64,000 nt of DNA from the NCBI GenBank assembly GCA_009760885.1, contig CM019704.1, positions 14,510,929 to 14,574,928 of the forward strand, written 5' to 3'. The notes under the pieces are model-generated. The model was not told the DNA's origin. It made no database searches and worked only from the letters and a program-made list of their open reading frames with translations. Shown piece by piece: positions 33,290 through 43,359 of the stretch (within the stretch, counting starts at the first letter, position 1; each line of letters begins with the position of its first letter). The translations under genes and the position numbers were made by a program. This DNA comes from Achatina immaculata. Lineage: Eukaryota; Mollusca; Gastropoda; Stylommatophora; Achatinidae.

Positions 33290-34992
33290 TTTCTTCTTCT
33301 TCTTCTTTTCTTCTTCTTCTTCTTCTTTGTTCGCTTCTACCACCATGACCGCACTGTGATCCTACTGAATTTACTCCTGTGGTCCTCGTTAGGTCCCGTG
33401 GTCTCTTGTGTGGTCCCCGAAAGGACCACACGAGATCCCTGAGAGGACCATAAGGGGTTCAGAGTATCGCAGGGCTTTAGCCTGTATTCTTGGTAGGTCT
33501 CTGAAGCGGATTGCGTGACAAAGTGGTTTTCGTTGCACAAGTTTGGTCTAGAGTTGGACTTTCTCACCGGAAGACCTCGACGTATTTAGGATATCAGTGC
33601 ATCCCCGGTAGGTGAGAGGTGGTAGCCCACCTAGGCCAGAGTTGGACCTTCTCACCGGGAAACCTCGACGTGTTTTGAGATACCCGTGTATCACCACCCA
33701 TCCAGTCCAGAGTTGGGCTTTCTCACCGGAAAACCTCAGCGTGATTAGGATATGCAAATATCCCCGCCAGGTGAGAGGTGGTTGCCTATCTAGACTGCCC
33801 TGGTCCAGTGTCTCCGACTTCAGCATTTTGTGGTCGTGGCCGCTACCCTTTCTAGTTGTGACCAGGATGGAGCTTTTGTCCAGGAGGACGAATCCTCGCC
33901 ACTAGTGTCTTTCACCCCTGGGTTGAGCCAGTTTAGGCATATTATCCCAGTATGGGCGTGTTTGGGACGTGATCGACCTCTAGAGCAGAGGTACTGTGAC
34001 ATGCGTAGCCTTCAAGATTCACCCCTGGTGTGAGCCGGTTTAAGCATAATTCACCAGTATGGGTGTATATCAGGCGTGACCGACCTCTAGAGCGGAGGTG
34101 GTATGCCATGTCTAGCCATCAAGTTCCACCCCTTGTGTGTGCTGGTTTAGGCATATTTCACCAGTGTAGGTGTATTTAGGACGTGGGCGGCCTCTAGAGC
34201 AGAGGCGCCGTGGTATGTGTAGCTCTCGCAGCGATACTACTGGACAGACCGATTAAATTTCACTTTATCCTTTCCTTCACCTTTTCATATCGGCGCCGCA
34301 CAGCAACCTTTATTTCTTTTCCGCATTTTCTTCCTTGAGCGAGAGGAGCTTCACTCCACGCGCGGCATCCGAAGAGTCTCGCCAGCAGTGTCTTAACCTC
34401 TGGGACAAGCTGGTTCATGCATTTCACCTGATATGACTGCACTCAGGACGTGGCCGACATCCAGACCAGAGGTGCCGTGATTTGACTGTTTGCTTCGCTT
34501 TATCCTTTCTACCACCTTTTCCGCAGTGGTGCTGCGCGGCAACCCCATTTGCACCTTTCTTCATTAGCCGGGAGGAGCACCGCTCCACGCACGGCAGTTG
34601 AAGAATCTCGCCAGCGGCGGGGTTTTGAACTAATAAAAGCGCTCTTTCCACGAGGGTCGGAGCTTGGTAAGCACGTATTAGCTCTAGAATTGCCACAGTT
34701 ATCCAAGTAGGATCGTGTCATCTAAGGAACCTCGACTGATTTAATGAGCCATTCACGGTTTCACCGTGAGACAGTGTGAACTTAGACATGCATGGCTTAA
34801 TCTTTGAGACAAGCATATGACTACTGGCAGCATCAACCAGATAGCTTTCTTCACCGAACCTGAGTCGGATATCTACCGACAGACCGACGCGGGGCAAGGG
34901 AGACAGCGCTCTGCTCAGAGCGGATCCCTTTCGACCCCGGCGGCGTTTCACTTCCTTTAATTGGCGGGCGCGGCCGGCGGCTCTCTCTGCTC
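33290..34992 (-). mobile_element. rRNA-headed composite retroposon, long copy
   Basis: This ~1.7-kb insertion in the mariner is bounded by the direct repeat ttaacgtctca (33279-33289 and 34993-35003). On the minus strand the order is: GC-rich leader (34992-34843); 18S rRNA-like 5' end (34842-34621); module M (34620-34495); a B unit; a second M (34395-34250); three B units spaced 107 bp (cctctagagcagagg at about 34189, 34082 and 33975); the 65-bp block; three A units (agagttggactttctcaccg at 33550, 33639 and 33709 on +); a 3' segment; and a (GAA)n tail (33290-33335). No long protein is encoded. Target duplications, a simple-repeat tail and a 5'-truncated sibling at 30199 indicate LINE-type retrotransposition. 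Whether the rRNA head is a Pol I-transcribed leader is inference. Confidence 0.82.
34621..34842 (-). rRNA. 18S rRNA 5' end, ~220 nt (partial, inside retroposon)
   Basis: The minus strand reads ctggttgatgctgccagtag, catatgcttgtctcaaagat, taagccatgcatgtctaagt, gtgaatggctcattaaatca, gataactgtggcaattctag, agctaatacgtgcttaccaa and aagagcgcttttattagttc, the highly conserved first ~200 nt of animal 18S rRNA. One change is visible in a near-universal stretch (gatGctgcc for gatCctgcc). After ttcaaaacc the conserved sequence stops and module M begins, so most of the 18S gene is absent. The ~150 nt upstream are GC-rich and probably represent 5' external transcribed spacer. Confidence 0.92.
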
Positions 34993-35003
34993 TTAACGTC
35001 TCA

Positions 35004-35412
35004 CACTTCCAACAATGCGATAAGATGAAAGCGGTTTTGTACTCTGACCGACGTCTGAGTCTTAGATTGATAGCAGATCAAGTGGGACTTCCAAAATCCA
35101 TTGTGCATGAAATCGTCACGAAAGAACTGCACATGCCCGGAGATCGCCAACAACTGGGTTCTTCACCACGACAATGCGCCGAGCCATGCGTCGCTGCTAG
35201 TGAGAGAGTTTCTGCCGAAACAAACAATGGCAACGCTGTGCCAACCTCCCTATAGCTCGGACTTGGCCCCGACTGACTTCTTTTTGTTTCGTCGGCTCAA
35301 ATCAAGCTTGAAAGACCACCATTTTGGGACTGTTATTGATGTGCAAGCTGCCGTGACGAGTGCTTTGAAGAAGATCCCTGTTCAAGACTTCCAGGCGAGC
35401 TACGACGCGTAG
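35004..35412 (+). pseudogene. Mariner transposase, C-terminal parts
   Basis: After a one-base shift the frame resumes as MKAVLYSDRRLSLRLIADQV and GLPKSIVHEIVTKELHM. The segment that should hold the first catalytic Asp is deleted. The next frame continues with WVLHHDNAPSHASLLVREFL (second Asp in HDNAPSH), YSSDLAPTDFFLF (third Asp) and QDFQASYDA plus stop. Loss of the first catalytic residue shows the copy was defective independently of the retroposon insertion. Confidence 0.88.
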
Positions 35413-35542
35413 CAGAACTGCTGGCAACGGTGTACTGACGATCAGTGATATTATTTCGATGAATTTTAAGTATATGTAAGTATATCTTAAACAAATGGAA
35501 TTTTATGGAATCAGTTTCATTACTTACCAGGCACACCTTGTA

Positions 35543-36032
35543 ACTCTGACACTTCTGACACTGATAACTTATCTGATATGCTGCACTGTGCCACTACCGT
35601 TATCTGGCCTATTGATCTCTGTCACGCTAACTATATGATCCGTTATAGAATGTCATAAATATTATCTGATCTGGTACATTATATCATTAATATTATCTGA
35701 TCTGATACACTATGTCATTAATATTATCTTTTGTACTGTGCTGTTATTATTATCTGTTAATTTACAATGCGCTATTAACACTATAGCATCAACTACGCTG
35801 TGAAACTGGAACATAGTGACCTACATGTGGGCAAAATGGCATTCTCTTTCTTGTCGACGATCTTATATAAGAAAAACACTCTTTTTCTATCAATGCCTTT
35901 CTTTAACTTTACCTCCCAAAGCCAAGGCGCCATTAAAATGTCATTTAATATAGCAAACACTGGCATTTATAAAATCAGTCTGACAGTTATCAAAGCGTCT
36001 TTCATTTCCTTTGCCTGTGTCAAAACTGAAAA
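35543..36032. other. Unassigned sequence
   Basis: A short degenerate tandem pattern (atcattaatattatctgatc) lies at 35650-35735. No gene recognised. Confidence 0.4.
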
Positions 36033-36075
36033 CGCGCGCGCGCACACACACACAGACACACACACTCACAAAAAC
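36033..36075. repeat. (CG)n(CA)n microsatellite
   Basis: cgcgcgcg passes into cacacaca with a few interruptions. Confidence 0.9.
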
Positions 36076-36944
36076 TACCGTCAACGTCACAACAGAGCTG
36101 CTTCCGCCGACTTGTGGGATATCACGTGACTGATGCTTTTCTAAAGTGAGCACAAAGTATTGCCCTGATTTCAAATATTTATAACACAAAAACTATGTTG
36201 TGTACAGACACGTTTTTTTTTCCATACTAGATTTTACCTCAACTCAAAAAGTCTCAACCACTTATGGTTTCAACAAAAAAAAAATTAGTCAATTCTTGAA
36301 TACAACTTTCCACACAGATGGACTGAGAGATATGGTCCAACACCACGGCCACCATTTTCACTAGACATTACTTCTCTTGTCTTTTTTTTTTAAATCAAGG
36401 ACAAAGACCTCAGTTCACCAATTCCTGGTACTGAAAATGTGAAGGCAAGGATAAAAACAGATGCTTTAGCGATGGCGACTAATACAGCTGTTGGAGAAAA
36501 CATGGCAAGAAATCGAGTATCGCTTAGACGTTCTCCGGGCAGCAAACAGAGCACATGTTGAAATGCATGAATAAACCAAATAATAATAAATATAATAAAC
36601 ATAATAATAATAATACATATCTGTATCTAGCATAGTTTCAGTTGGCCGACTCAGTTGTCATGGAGGAAAAGCAGACTATGGATGGAGCAGACATCATCAG
36701 TGCTATAAGAGAAGATGGTCGAACAAAAGACTTCAATGACAGCCGTTAATCGGCGTCGTTGTCCAGAATGAAGAAGTTGAGGACTGACGAAAAACGAACG
36801 GTCCATTAATAGCTTCTGGCGGATGATGAATCAACAAAGAACGGGTGTCATCAGTTACTGTACGCCGAAGGATATACTGAGGAAGAGATCAGAACACCTA
36901 TAGATGTGTCCGAGTGTATGGACGATGGTTCTTCCTAACTAACT
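36076..36944. other. Unassigned sequence
   Basis: No gene recognised. Short A- and T-runs, (aat)n at 36580-36615 and (taac)n at 36937-36949. Confidence 0.4.
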
Positions 36945-37205
36945 AACTAATCATCATCATCATCGCCTTTCATTCTCTTGAGAGCATAGGCCACGGATAA
37001 AGGCTCTCCCGTCATCCCTGTTCTTGGAATTATTCTCTACTTCCTTCCATGTGTATCTCTTGTCTCTGACACTGTCATAATTTCTCTTCTCCAAGTAAGT
37101 CTAGGTCTTCCTCGTTTTCTATTTGCTTGAGGATTCCATGTCAGTGCCTGTCTTGCTATGCCGGTGTCGGGTTTTCTCAGAGTGTAGTCACTAACAGTTT
37201 TTAAA
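36945..37205 (-). pseudogene. LINE C-terminal remnant with (GAT)n tail
   Basis: Minus strand: TLRKPDTGIARQALTWNPQA, NRKRGRPRLTWRREIMT, a decayed stretch, then EPLSVAYALKRMKGDDDD. It matches the R-x-A-L-x-W-N-P-Q-G-K-R-x-R-G-R-P-x-x-T-W-R-R end of LINE polyproteins, and the 3' end runs into gatgatgatgat and then (gtta)n. Stops interrupt it. Confidence 0.7.
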
Positions 37206-37324
37206 AACTAATAGTTTATGTAATAAATATTTGAAACCAGGGCAAGAATTTATGCTTGCCCTCTATTTGTATGTGAAAATAAGAGTATGACAACATCAAG
37301 CTATCTCTTTCTCCCTCCAAATAA

Positions 37325-37590
37325 CACAATTGCTCGGGGTTCAAATCCGTCACGAGGCGCACCAGTCGTTCAGCTGTAGAAATGGGTACATATGCGACCT
37401 CGACATAGAGAGAGGGAGAGAGAAAAGAACAAGTGTCGAGAGAGTTTTGGAGTCTAAGGAGGGACCGCTGTTGATATGAACCAGTAAGTTCATCATCATC
37501 CTTCTGGAACTATGGAAGGAAAGGAGGCTAGGCGTGATGATGATCATGTCACCCTTTAGCGTCATGGGAACTATGGACACGTAATACCAT
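37325..37590 (+). mobile_element. tRNA-like SINE family S4, copy 1
   Basis: The phrase ggggttcaaatccgtcacga is a good Pol III B box (GGTTCAAATCC). It is followed by cagctgtagaaatgggtac, which recurs at ~40715 in the second copy. The body contains gatgatgatcatgtcaccct. The A-box region is decayed. Confidence 0.55.
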
Positions 37591-37659
37591 GAACCGTAAG
37601 AGGCTACATGGCTTTCAATAGGAAACCTTTGCCTCTTTTTTCAGTGATGTTTAATGATA

Positions 37660-37785
37660 AAATGAAAGTTTGTGAGATAAAGGGCAGAATGTCAGACGGG
37701 GCTTCCGCGTGCCCAATTCTTTACTCTTTGAAAACAGAATCCATCCGTCCGTCCGTCCGTCTGTCTATCTGTCTATATTATCTAT
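37660..37785 (+). pseudogene. CR1/Jockey-like LINE 3' end, (CCGT)n/(CTAT)n tail
   Basis: aaagggcagaatgtcagacg and tgcccaattctt match the 3' UTR at 8020-8060. The tail here is ccgtccgtccgt then ctatctgtctat rather than atca. Only the 3' UTR is present. Confidence 0.75.
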
Positions 37786-38034
37786 CTCCGTTAATTTATG
37801 CTTGACATCAAGCACCAACGTTACAATTGTAACATAGTGCCTTGTAAATTATGACCGTACTATTATTATACCCTTGTAAATTAGGATATTATTATTACTA
37901 CTTTATTATTATTATTATTATTATTAATACTGTTAGCATTTTACTATCGTTATGATTAATACTGATAAATAGAATGTAGGTAAGAAACAATGGAAAATCT
38001 GAGAACCAGTGTGAGTGCATTAGTAGTATTCTTA
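37786..38034. other. Unassigned sequence with (TTA)n
   Basis: Includes an ~35-nt (tta)n/(att)n run at 37892-37926. Confidence 0.5.
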
Positions 38035-38270
38035 TCTTATATATATCTTATATCCTTCCCGTGCCGTTAGACGTCACATAGGGCTCGCAAAGTAGTTCGC
38101 CAATTTTTCCTGTCTTCGGCGAGTCTTTCAACCTCATCAAAGGATTTTATGCCTGTTAACTTGGCCTCTCTTAATAATGTTCTCTTCAGAGTTTCACGCG
38201 GTCTGCCCCTTTTTCTTCGGCGTGGCGTGCAAGATGGCGGTCGTTTTTAAAACGCTCTCGCCGGCATGCA
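38035..38270 (-). pseudogene. LINE C-terminus with (ATAAGAT)-type tail, copy 2
   Basis: Minus strand: GQTA/ETLKRT region in two frames, IKSFDEVERLAEDRK and NWRTTLRALCDV plus stop. The 3' end cggcacgggaaggatataag is the same as at 1325-1430. A frameshift near 38200 breaks the reading. Confidence 0.72.
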
Positions 38271-39281
38271 GAAATCAGCGGAATTCCGCTTGATCTGTTA
38301 CATATCATGTACCGGGAGTTGGGCATAAGGCTAACAACCTTATCCTGAGACCTATCTAGAGGCAACTCCAGATAGGAAAAAAAGATATCGTTATGGAAAC
38401 TCGCAGAGAAACCAATTAGTAGTATTACGATAGAATTAAGTAGACACTTAGAAACACTAGACATAATGAAGCTGAGGGAAATGCAGATTAAAGAGATGCA
38501 CCCAGATTATAATAGTCCTGACACGACTACGCTAAATGGTTAAATCAACAATATGGAGAAGTGTTTACCCACGCCAGGAAACAGAATAGACAGAATTGAC
38601 GCAACAGCTTTACTGATGAGTGAGGCATATTTGCTAATCTTAGGATGCAGTTCGCACACATGAATAGTCCAGCGAACCAATAAGATGACCAAAGGGAGCG
38701 GACCGACTTATCCCGAAGTCCAATCAGTATGTAGTCAACCAGCTGACCAACAGAAAAATCTAGAGGTGTATCCTACTGAACAAGTAACATACGATATATA
38801 AGCCAGGCAATGAAGTTTTGAAAAGAAGACTGAGGACAGAGAAAAAAAGAATAGGATGATAAATAAGACGGCAACGACAGTTAGAACAGATGGACAAGTA
38901 CAGTAAATAGATAGGGAAGCACTTTAGAAACATAAGTAGTTTAGGACCGACAGGAGATATGTTTCAAGTTAAAAAGTGATTATTAGTACTGCGTGAGAAA
39001 TGCAGAATATTTAATATTTTTGAAACTTTGTGTAAAATGCTTTTGGATATGCTTGAATTTGATAATTGTGAGTTTCATGTGGTGAATATTAAAGGTGAAC
39101 TATAATCTGATTCTGGAACGAACCATCTGAATTTTATAATGACTAAGTATGTTAGGATTTCTGTCTTATGGTGAAACATATGGTATCACGTGTACTGACA
39201 TCCTGAAATGTCGAAGTGAACAAAACAAAGACGTAGTAATGTATTCACAAATAAAAAGCGACCAAGAAGAGAGCCAATGTC
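38271..39281. other. Unassigned sequence
   Basis: No gene, RNA or known element end seen. Confidence 0.4.
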
Positions 39282-39572
39282 GTCGCGGTCACAACGTGTT
39301 AACAATGCTGTATGAAGGGCATTAATTGTCGCGGTCACAACATGTTAACAATGCTGTATGAAGGGCATTAATTGTCGCGGTCACAACGTGTTAACAATGC
39401 TGTATGAAGGCCATTAATTGTCGCGGTCACAACATGTTAACAATGCTGTATGAAGGGCATTAATTGTCGCGGTCACAACGTGTTAACAATGCTGTATGAA
39501 GGGCATTAATTGTCGCGGTCACAAAGTGTTAACAATGCTGTATGAAGGGCATTAATTGTCGCGGCCACAACC
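39282..39572. repeat. 46-bp minisatellite, six copies plus a partial
   Basis: Copies start at 39282, 39328, 39374, 39420, 39466 and 39512; a 15-nt partial starts at 39558. The unit begins gtcgcggtcacaacgtgtta. The variable position alternates cg/ca in the first five copies, suggesting a 92-bp two-unit period. Confidence 0.97.
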
Positions 39573-40321
39573 TAAAACAGAAGTCAGAGAAAGGCAACCT
39601 AACGATCATATAAAAGAACTATAAAGACTATAGTAAATTCAACAGAGAACACTTCGTCATCAATACCATATTCTGTCAGAACTATTCTGTGTTATACAAC
39701 CATCTTTAAACACAAGCATAGAATCGGATGGGTTTTGACTACAATGCCTTTTTTAAAGAATATATCCGAGCCTAACTCAGCCCAATAACGGACTTAAGAA
39801 CAGACAGAACCACAAGCACAAGAACAAACTCAAGAGTGTGATACCTGCTAGACCTCACCAAAAGGAGATATAACTGATGCAACCTACTGTCCACTTTCCA
39901 CACCCGCGGCAAGGAGCAGAACTAGATAGGTCTGGCTCCCTGGACCTGCCACCTTCGATCGTCCCTCTGGCACATTTCTCTTCGCCGACAAGCAACAACT
40001 CGATAAGATAAAGGAAATCTTTCTTTGGTTTCAGAATCTGGCCCTCATAAGAAACAAGATCAGCTTGCAGGATTAATTGACACACCGGTCGAGGAATCAA
40101 CTGACCAGAATCCTGGATTTGAAGCGCTTTACGTGTCACGAACGCTCCTGGGACTTTAAAGTGAAAATGAATGAACACGTGCCGGGTTTGTTTAAAAAGA
40201 CACAAAACAATAATGAGATATCTGTGGATATTAATATTTAGCTCTCTATAAAATCTTTTTTCCCTGTTTTTTTTTCCTTTTATTCTTGCTTCTAACCTCC
40301 ATGAGAAGAAAGTCGGATCGT

Positions 40322-40325
<4 letters not shown>
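39573..40325. other. Unassigned sequence
   Basis: A 116-codon minus-strand frame at 39855-40205 is the longest non-repetitive frame nearby. It shows no motif, signal peptide or membrane segment I can name. It may be chance or a fragment of an unrecognised element. Confidence 0.35.

Positions 40326-40355
<30 letters not shown>
40326..40355. repeat. (CT)n microsatellite
   Basis: Uninterrupted CT run of about 30 nt. Confidence 0.95.
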
Positions 40356-40439
40356 AGTGAAGAATACTTATATTTCACATAGCTTCATCTTGCATCCTAA
40401 TATATATATATTATTCGTGTAATTTTGTATTCCTTATTA

Positions 40440-40552
40440 AACTGAGAATGTGGGAAGCATTAAAGATGGAGTGATAACGGGCAGAATGTAAGACGGGCCT
40501 GTGCGACCAATTTTTCACCCTTTTAAAATAAAGATCATTCATTCTCTCTCCA
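40440..40552 (+). pseudogene. CR1/Jockey-like LINE 3' end, (ATTC)n tail
   Basis: gggcagaatgtaagacgggc and ttttaaaataaagatcattc match the family 3' UTR; the tail is cattcattc. Only the 3' UTR remains. Confidence 0.75.
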
Positions 40553-40649
40553 TTTTAGTTTAATGAAGCTGTATGTACCAATTTTAATTTTTATCTTTTG
40601 GCTACTAAAGTGTTACTGTAATAACCCTGCATATATATGATCTCTTGAG

Positions 40650-40805
40650 TAATGCACTGGTTAGTGTACTGACATCTCGTGGCTTGAGTCGATATTTAGA
40701 CTCCACTTGAGTCGCCTACAGAAATGGGTAACAGGCACCTCTTGAGCTGCAGAAAGGAAATGTGGACAAGCGTGAGGCTGACCACGTCGCCTTTAAGCAG
40801 GTCAA
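40650..40805 (+). mobile_element. tRNA-like SINE family S4, copy 2
   Basis: gcactggttagtgtactgac is an A-box-like segment, followed after ~60 nt by cctacagaaatgggtaacag, shared with the copy at 37325. The B box is decayed. Confidence 0.5.
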
Positions 40806-41631
40806 GGAAAATAAGAGCAATAACTCTATATTCTTTATATCCCTCAAAGGTATGGCACTGAGTCATCTTTTTTTGTTCTACGTACTTGTATATATGTAGG
40901 TATGTAAATAATAATGATTAGATAACTTACAGAAACATAATGAAACGAGAGAAGGAGACAGATGGGGGGGGGAAGAGAGGAGAGAGAGAGAGATGTGCGT
41001 CTCATATACCATATTTGTTGCCTAAAGTTAATTTTTTTAACTAATTACAGAGAAGCATTTACAAACGAAATCTTACACGACAGAAAACAAACAAAAACGC
41101 TCGAAGGCACGGCGACTGTATGAGTGAGAGAACTAACAACAACAAAAACTACTAGCTGAAACTATATAAGACTGAAAAAAAAGACGGAAGGAAGTCATGT
41201 AAAAGCGTAAAAGAGATTCATTCTGTATAAACCAGGAAACAGATCGCTATATCCAAGTGCTTATTTTTTAGTAAGCGTTCAAAGTCTATTACAAAGCTTC
41301 TTAAACGTTGCGCAACGAGATAATTATGTGCTCAGGTGTGCCCGTCGAATTCTGACAGTAAAGAAACACTTCATTCAAACTGCAATGCACGTCTATTGTT
41401 TGCCATGTAACTACATCTATACAAAAACTTCTGGCAGCTTACAATCTTTATGTACGCGTATAACACGAATGAAGACCGCGCATGTCCAACAGTTATCCAC
41501 GAGAGAAGATCTGTGACTTCATACAGATTCATATTTAAAACAACTATGGATGACATGTAAACACTGAATAAGCAGATATGTGAAAAAAAAAACACAAAAA
41601 AGAATATTTAAGCTAAAGCTGCATAAGAGAA
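40806..41631. other. Unassigned sequence
   Basis: Includes a short (GA)n at 40978-40994. No gene recognised. Confidence 0.4.
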
Positions 41632-41690
41632 AGAAAGAATAAACTTTATTTTCCCATACTGGGCACACAGCCCTGCCTAATCAAATTTTC
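41632..41690 (-). pseudogene. CR1/Jockey-like LINE 3' end, (TTTC)n tail
   Basis: Minus strand: gtgtgcccagtatgggaaaa followed by taaagtttattctttcttt, matching the family 3' end. Very short fragment. Confidence 0.55.
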
Positions 41691-41694
41691 ATTC

Positions 41695-41825
41695 TAATGC
41701 ATAATTCAACAACGATTTGGTACTAGTATTACATAAGTGTCATCACTGAATTAGGACTTGTTCATATAAGTGTCAACATTGATTTGACACTGATATTACA
41801 TAAATGTCATCATCGATTCAAACTG
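41695..41825. repeat. Degenerate ~43-bp array, left part (continues 43360-43450)
   Basis: Units resemble ataagtgtcaacattgattt plus gacactgatattac. The same units reappear 1.5 kb downstream, so the array has been split. Confidence 0.65.
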
Positions 41826-42160
41826 GTGTGCTTGTGTGTGTGTATGTATGTATGTATGTATGTATGTATGTTCCAACATCACTCTGGAACGCCTGGAGCA
41901 TTTTCAGCCAAACTTGGTACACATATGACTTACAATCTTGAAATGTATAATGTGGGAGTAAGACACCCCTATCTCCCCTAGGGGTCGGGGATGACATGTA
42001 CAAATAATCGAAAACGACCGATAGTACAACTAGCCCTGTGAAGGAAAGGATGCAACTCCCGTTATATTTATGCGCAATGCCTGCATCGGGTTGCGGGCCG
42101 TACCTGCCGGATAGCGTTGAGATGAATAGACTCTGTAGAACCTTCTAGAAGGTTGTGGAT
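41826..42160 (+). repeat. Dispersed repeat with (TGTA)n head, copy 1
   Basis: (tgta)n at 41840-41870 is followed by ttccaacatcactctggaac, gccaaacttggtacacatat, gtaagacacccctatctccc and aataatcgaaaacgaccga. Many animals carry a similar repeat; the superfamily (possibly Helitron-related) is uncertain. A second piece is at 42541-42665. Confidence 0.6.
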
Positions 42161-42540
42161 ATGAATATAACTCTGTAGAACACTCTGGAAATTTTCAGAA
42201 ATCATTATGCCCCGATCTCTGACTCATGATGTTCGAGAAAATCCCAGCACCCATCTGAATCTTAGATGGTCGTATATAAGGTAAGCTAACTCGGCAAATC
42301 TTCCAATTTATCATCTTTCAGGGAATGTGACAGTTTCATTTCGCTCTTTTAGTAGAATGTATAAGTGTTTCCTACAGTTATTGTGTGCATTCTGGATTCA
42401 AGTTCATTAATACTTTTTTTTATTTATGTGAAGAGTTTTATATTTCTACATGATGTAAGTACTTCATAATTTGTCATTTTAAATTTGTTTTTCCTTATGT
42501 GTATATTAGCTTTTTATTATATTCTATACTTCATAATTTT

Positions 42541-42740
42541 ACACACATGACTTACAATCCGGAAAAATACTGGTGGGGGTGTGGGGGGTAAGACACCCCT
42601 AGCACCTCTTGGGTGGGGGTTGGATGAGGGTGACATGTAAAAATAATCGAAAACGACCGACAGTAGTGTCGAATTCATAGTTTTCGGATCGCTAAGATGA
42701 ATAGTTTAAGTCCAAGTTCAGCCCTCCATCGGCATGGGGG
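42541..42740 (+). repeat. Dispersed repeat, copy 2 (3' portion)
   Basis: Shares acacatgacttacaatc, gtaagacacccctag and aaaataatcgaaaacgaccg with the copy at 41826, in the same orientation. The phrase gggggtgacatgta recurs at 42738. Confidence 0.65.
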
Positions 42741-42886
42741 TGACATGTACAAAGACAGGGAGAGAGAGTGGGGGAGAGAGACAGAGAGAAGAGAGAAGGA
42801 AAGAGGGAGAGAAAGAGGGAGAGTGAGAGGCAGAGAGAGATGTGGAGAGATAGAGAGGGAGATAGGGACAGAGAGAGAGAGATTTG
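42741..42886. repeat. Purine-rich (GA)n low-complexity DNA
   Basis: gagagagg-type sequence with many slips; frames across it are compositional. Confidence 0.9.
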
Positions 42887-43114
42887 AGATCGCCATGTTT
42901 CTCCCACCGACAACTCTGTTGCTTGCTCACGGTTGGGTTCATTCAAGAATTTATTTATTCTTGCACCTGGAGGTGAAACTAAAAATGTTTATAATGAAGT
43001 TTTAAATTAAATTAATATTATAGTGAATTTGTAAAATTATACTTTTAAATACTGTAAATAAAATTACTTCGATAGTATACTACACATAGAATTCATTCCT
43101 TTTCTTGTTTAATA

Positions 43115-43277
43115 GACGATTGGAAGCAGAAGGGTAGACCAAAAGAGACATGGAGAAGAACAACAGAAAGGATGTTAAGAAACTGAGGGCTTACCTGGGC
43201 AAGAGCAGAAAAAAGACAAAAGACAGGCATTTGTGGAAAACCCTTGCGGAAGCCCCATCTGCCCTGGGCACTTAAGG

Positions 43278-43322
<45 letters not shown>
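43115..43322 (+). pseudogene. RTE-like LINE 3' end with (GA)n tail
   Basis: GRPKETWRRTTERMLRN, a stop, then AWARAEKRQKTGIC in mixed frames. The 3' end gcacttaaggttcagagaga is the same as at 24530 and, inverted, at 56940-56960. A (GA)n tail of about 43 nt follows. Target duplications were not clear. Confidence 0.8.
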
Positions 43323-43327
<5 letters not shown>

Positions 43328-43359
43328 GGATAAATAATAATACGCGCGGTAATCAGCTA

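Larger units (their letters stand above)
32899..35540 (+). mobile_element. Mariner-like transposon, interrupted and deleted
   Basis: The left terminus CAAGGTGTGTCCAGTAAGTA and the inverted right terminus CAAGGTGTGCCTGGTAAGTA are flanked by TA on both sides (32897-32898, 35541-35542), as in Tc1/mariner insertions. It encodes a split mariner transposase on the + strand. A 1.7-kb retroposon is inserted after the first ~65 codons. Without that insertion the element is about 0.93 kb, shorter than the usual ~1.3 kb, because the middle of the transposase is also deleted. Confidence 0.88.

Noticed and set aside
34621..34842. A functional rDNA locus
   Set aside because: Only the first ~220 nt of 18S are present, inside an insertion with target duplications; the rest of 18S, 5.8S and 28S is absent.
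39282..39572. A CRISPR-like array of regular repeats
   Set aside because: The 46-bp units are contiguous with no unique spacers, and the sequence is eukaryotic.
39855..40205. A 116-codon minus-strand frame as a host gene
   Set aside because: No domain, no splice or promoter evidence visible, and flanking DNA is repetitive; it may be chance.
42010..42030. A Helitron 3' end (CTAG near a gtacaactag phrase)
   Set aside because: No stable hairpin just upstream and no matching 5' TC end were found, so the class was left open.
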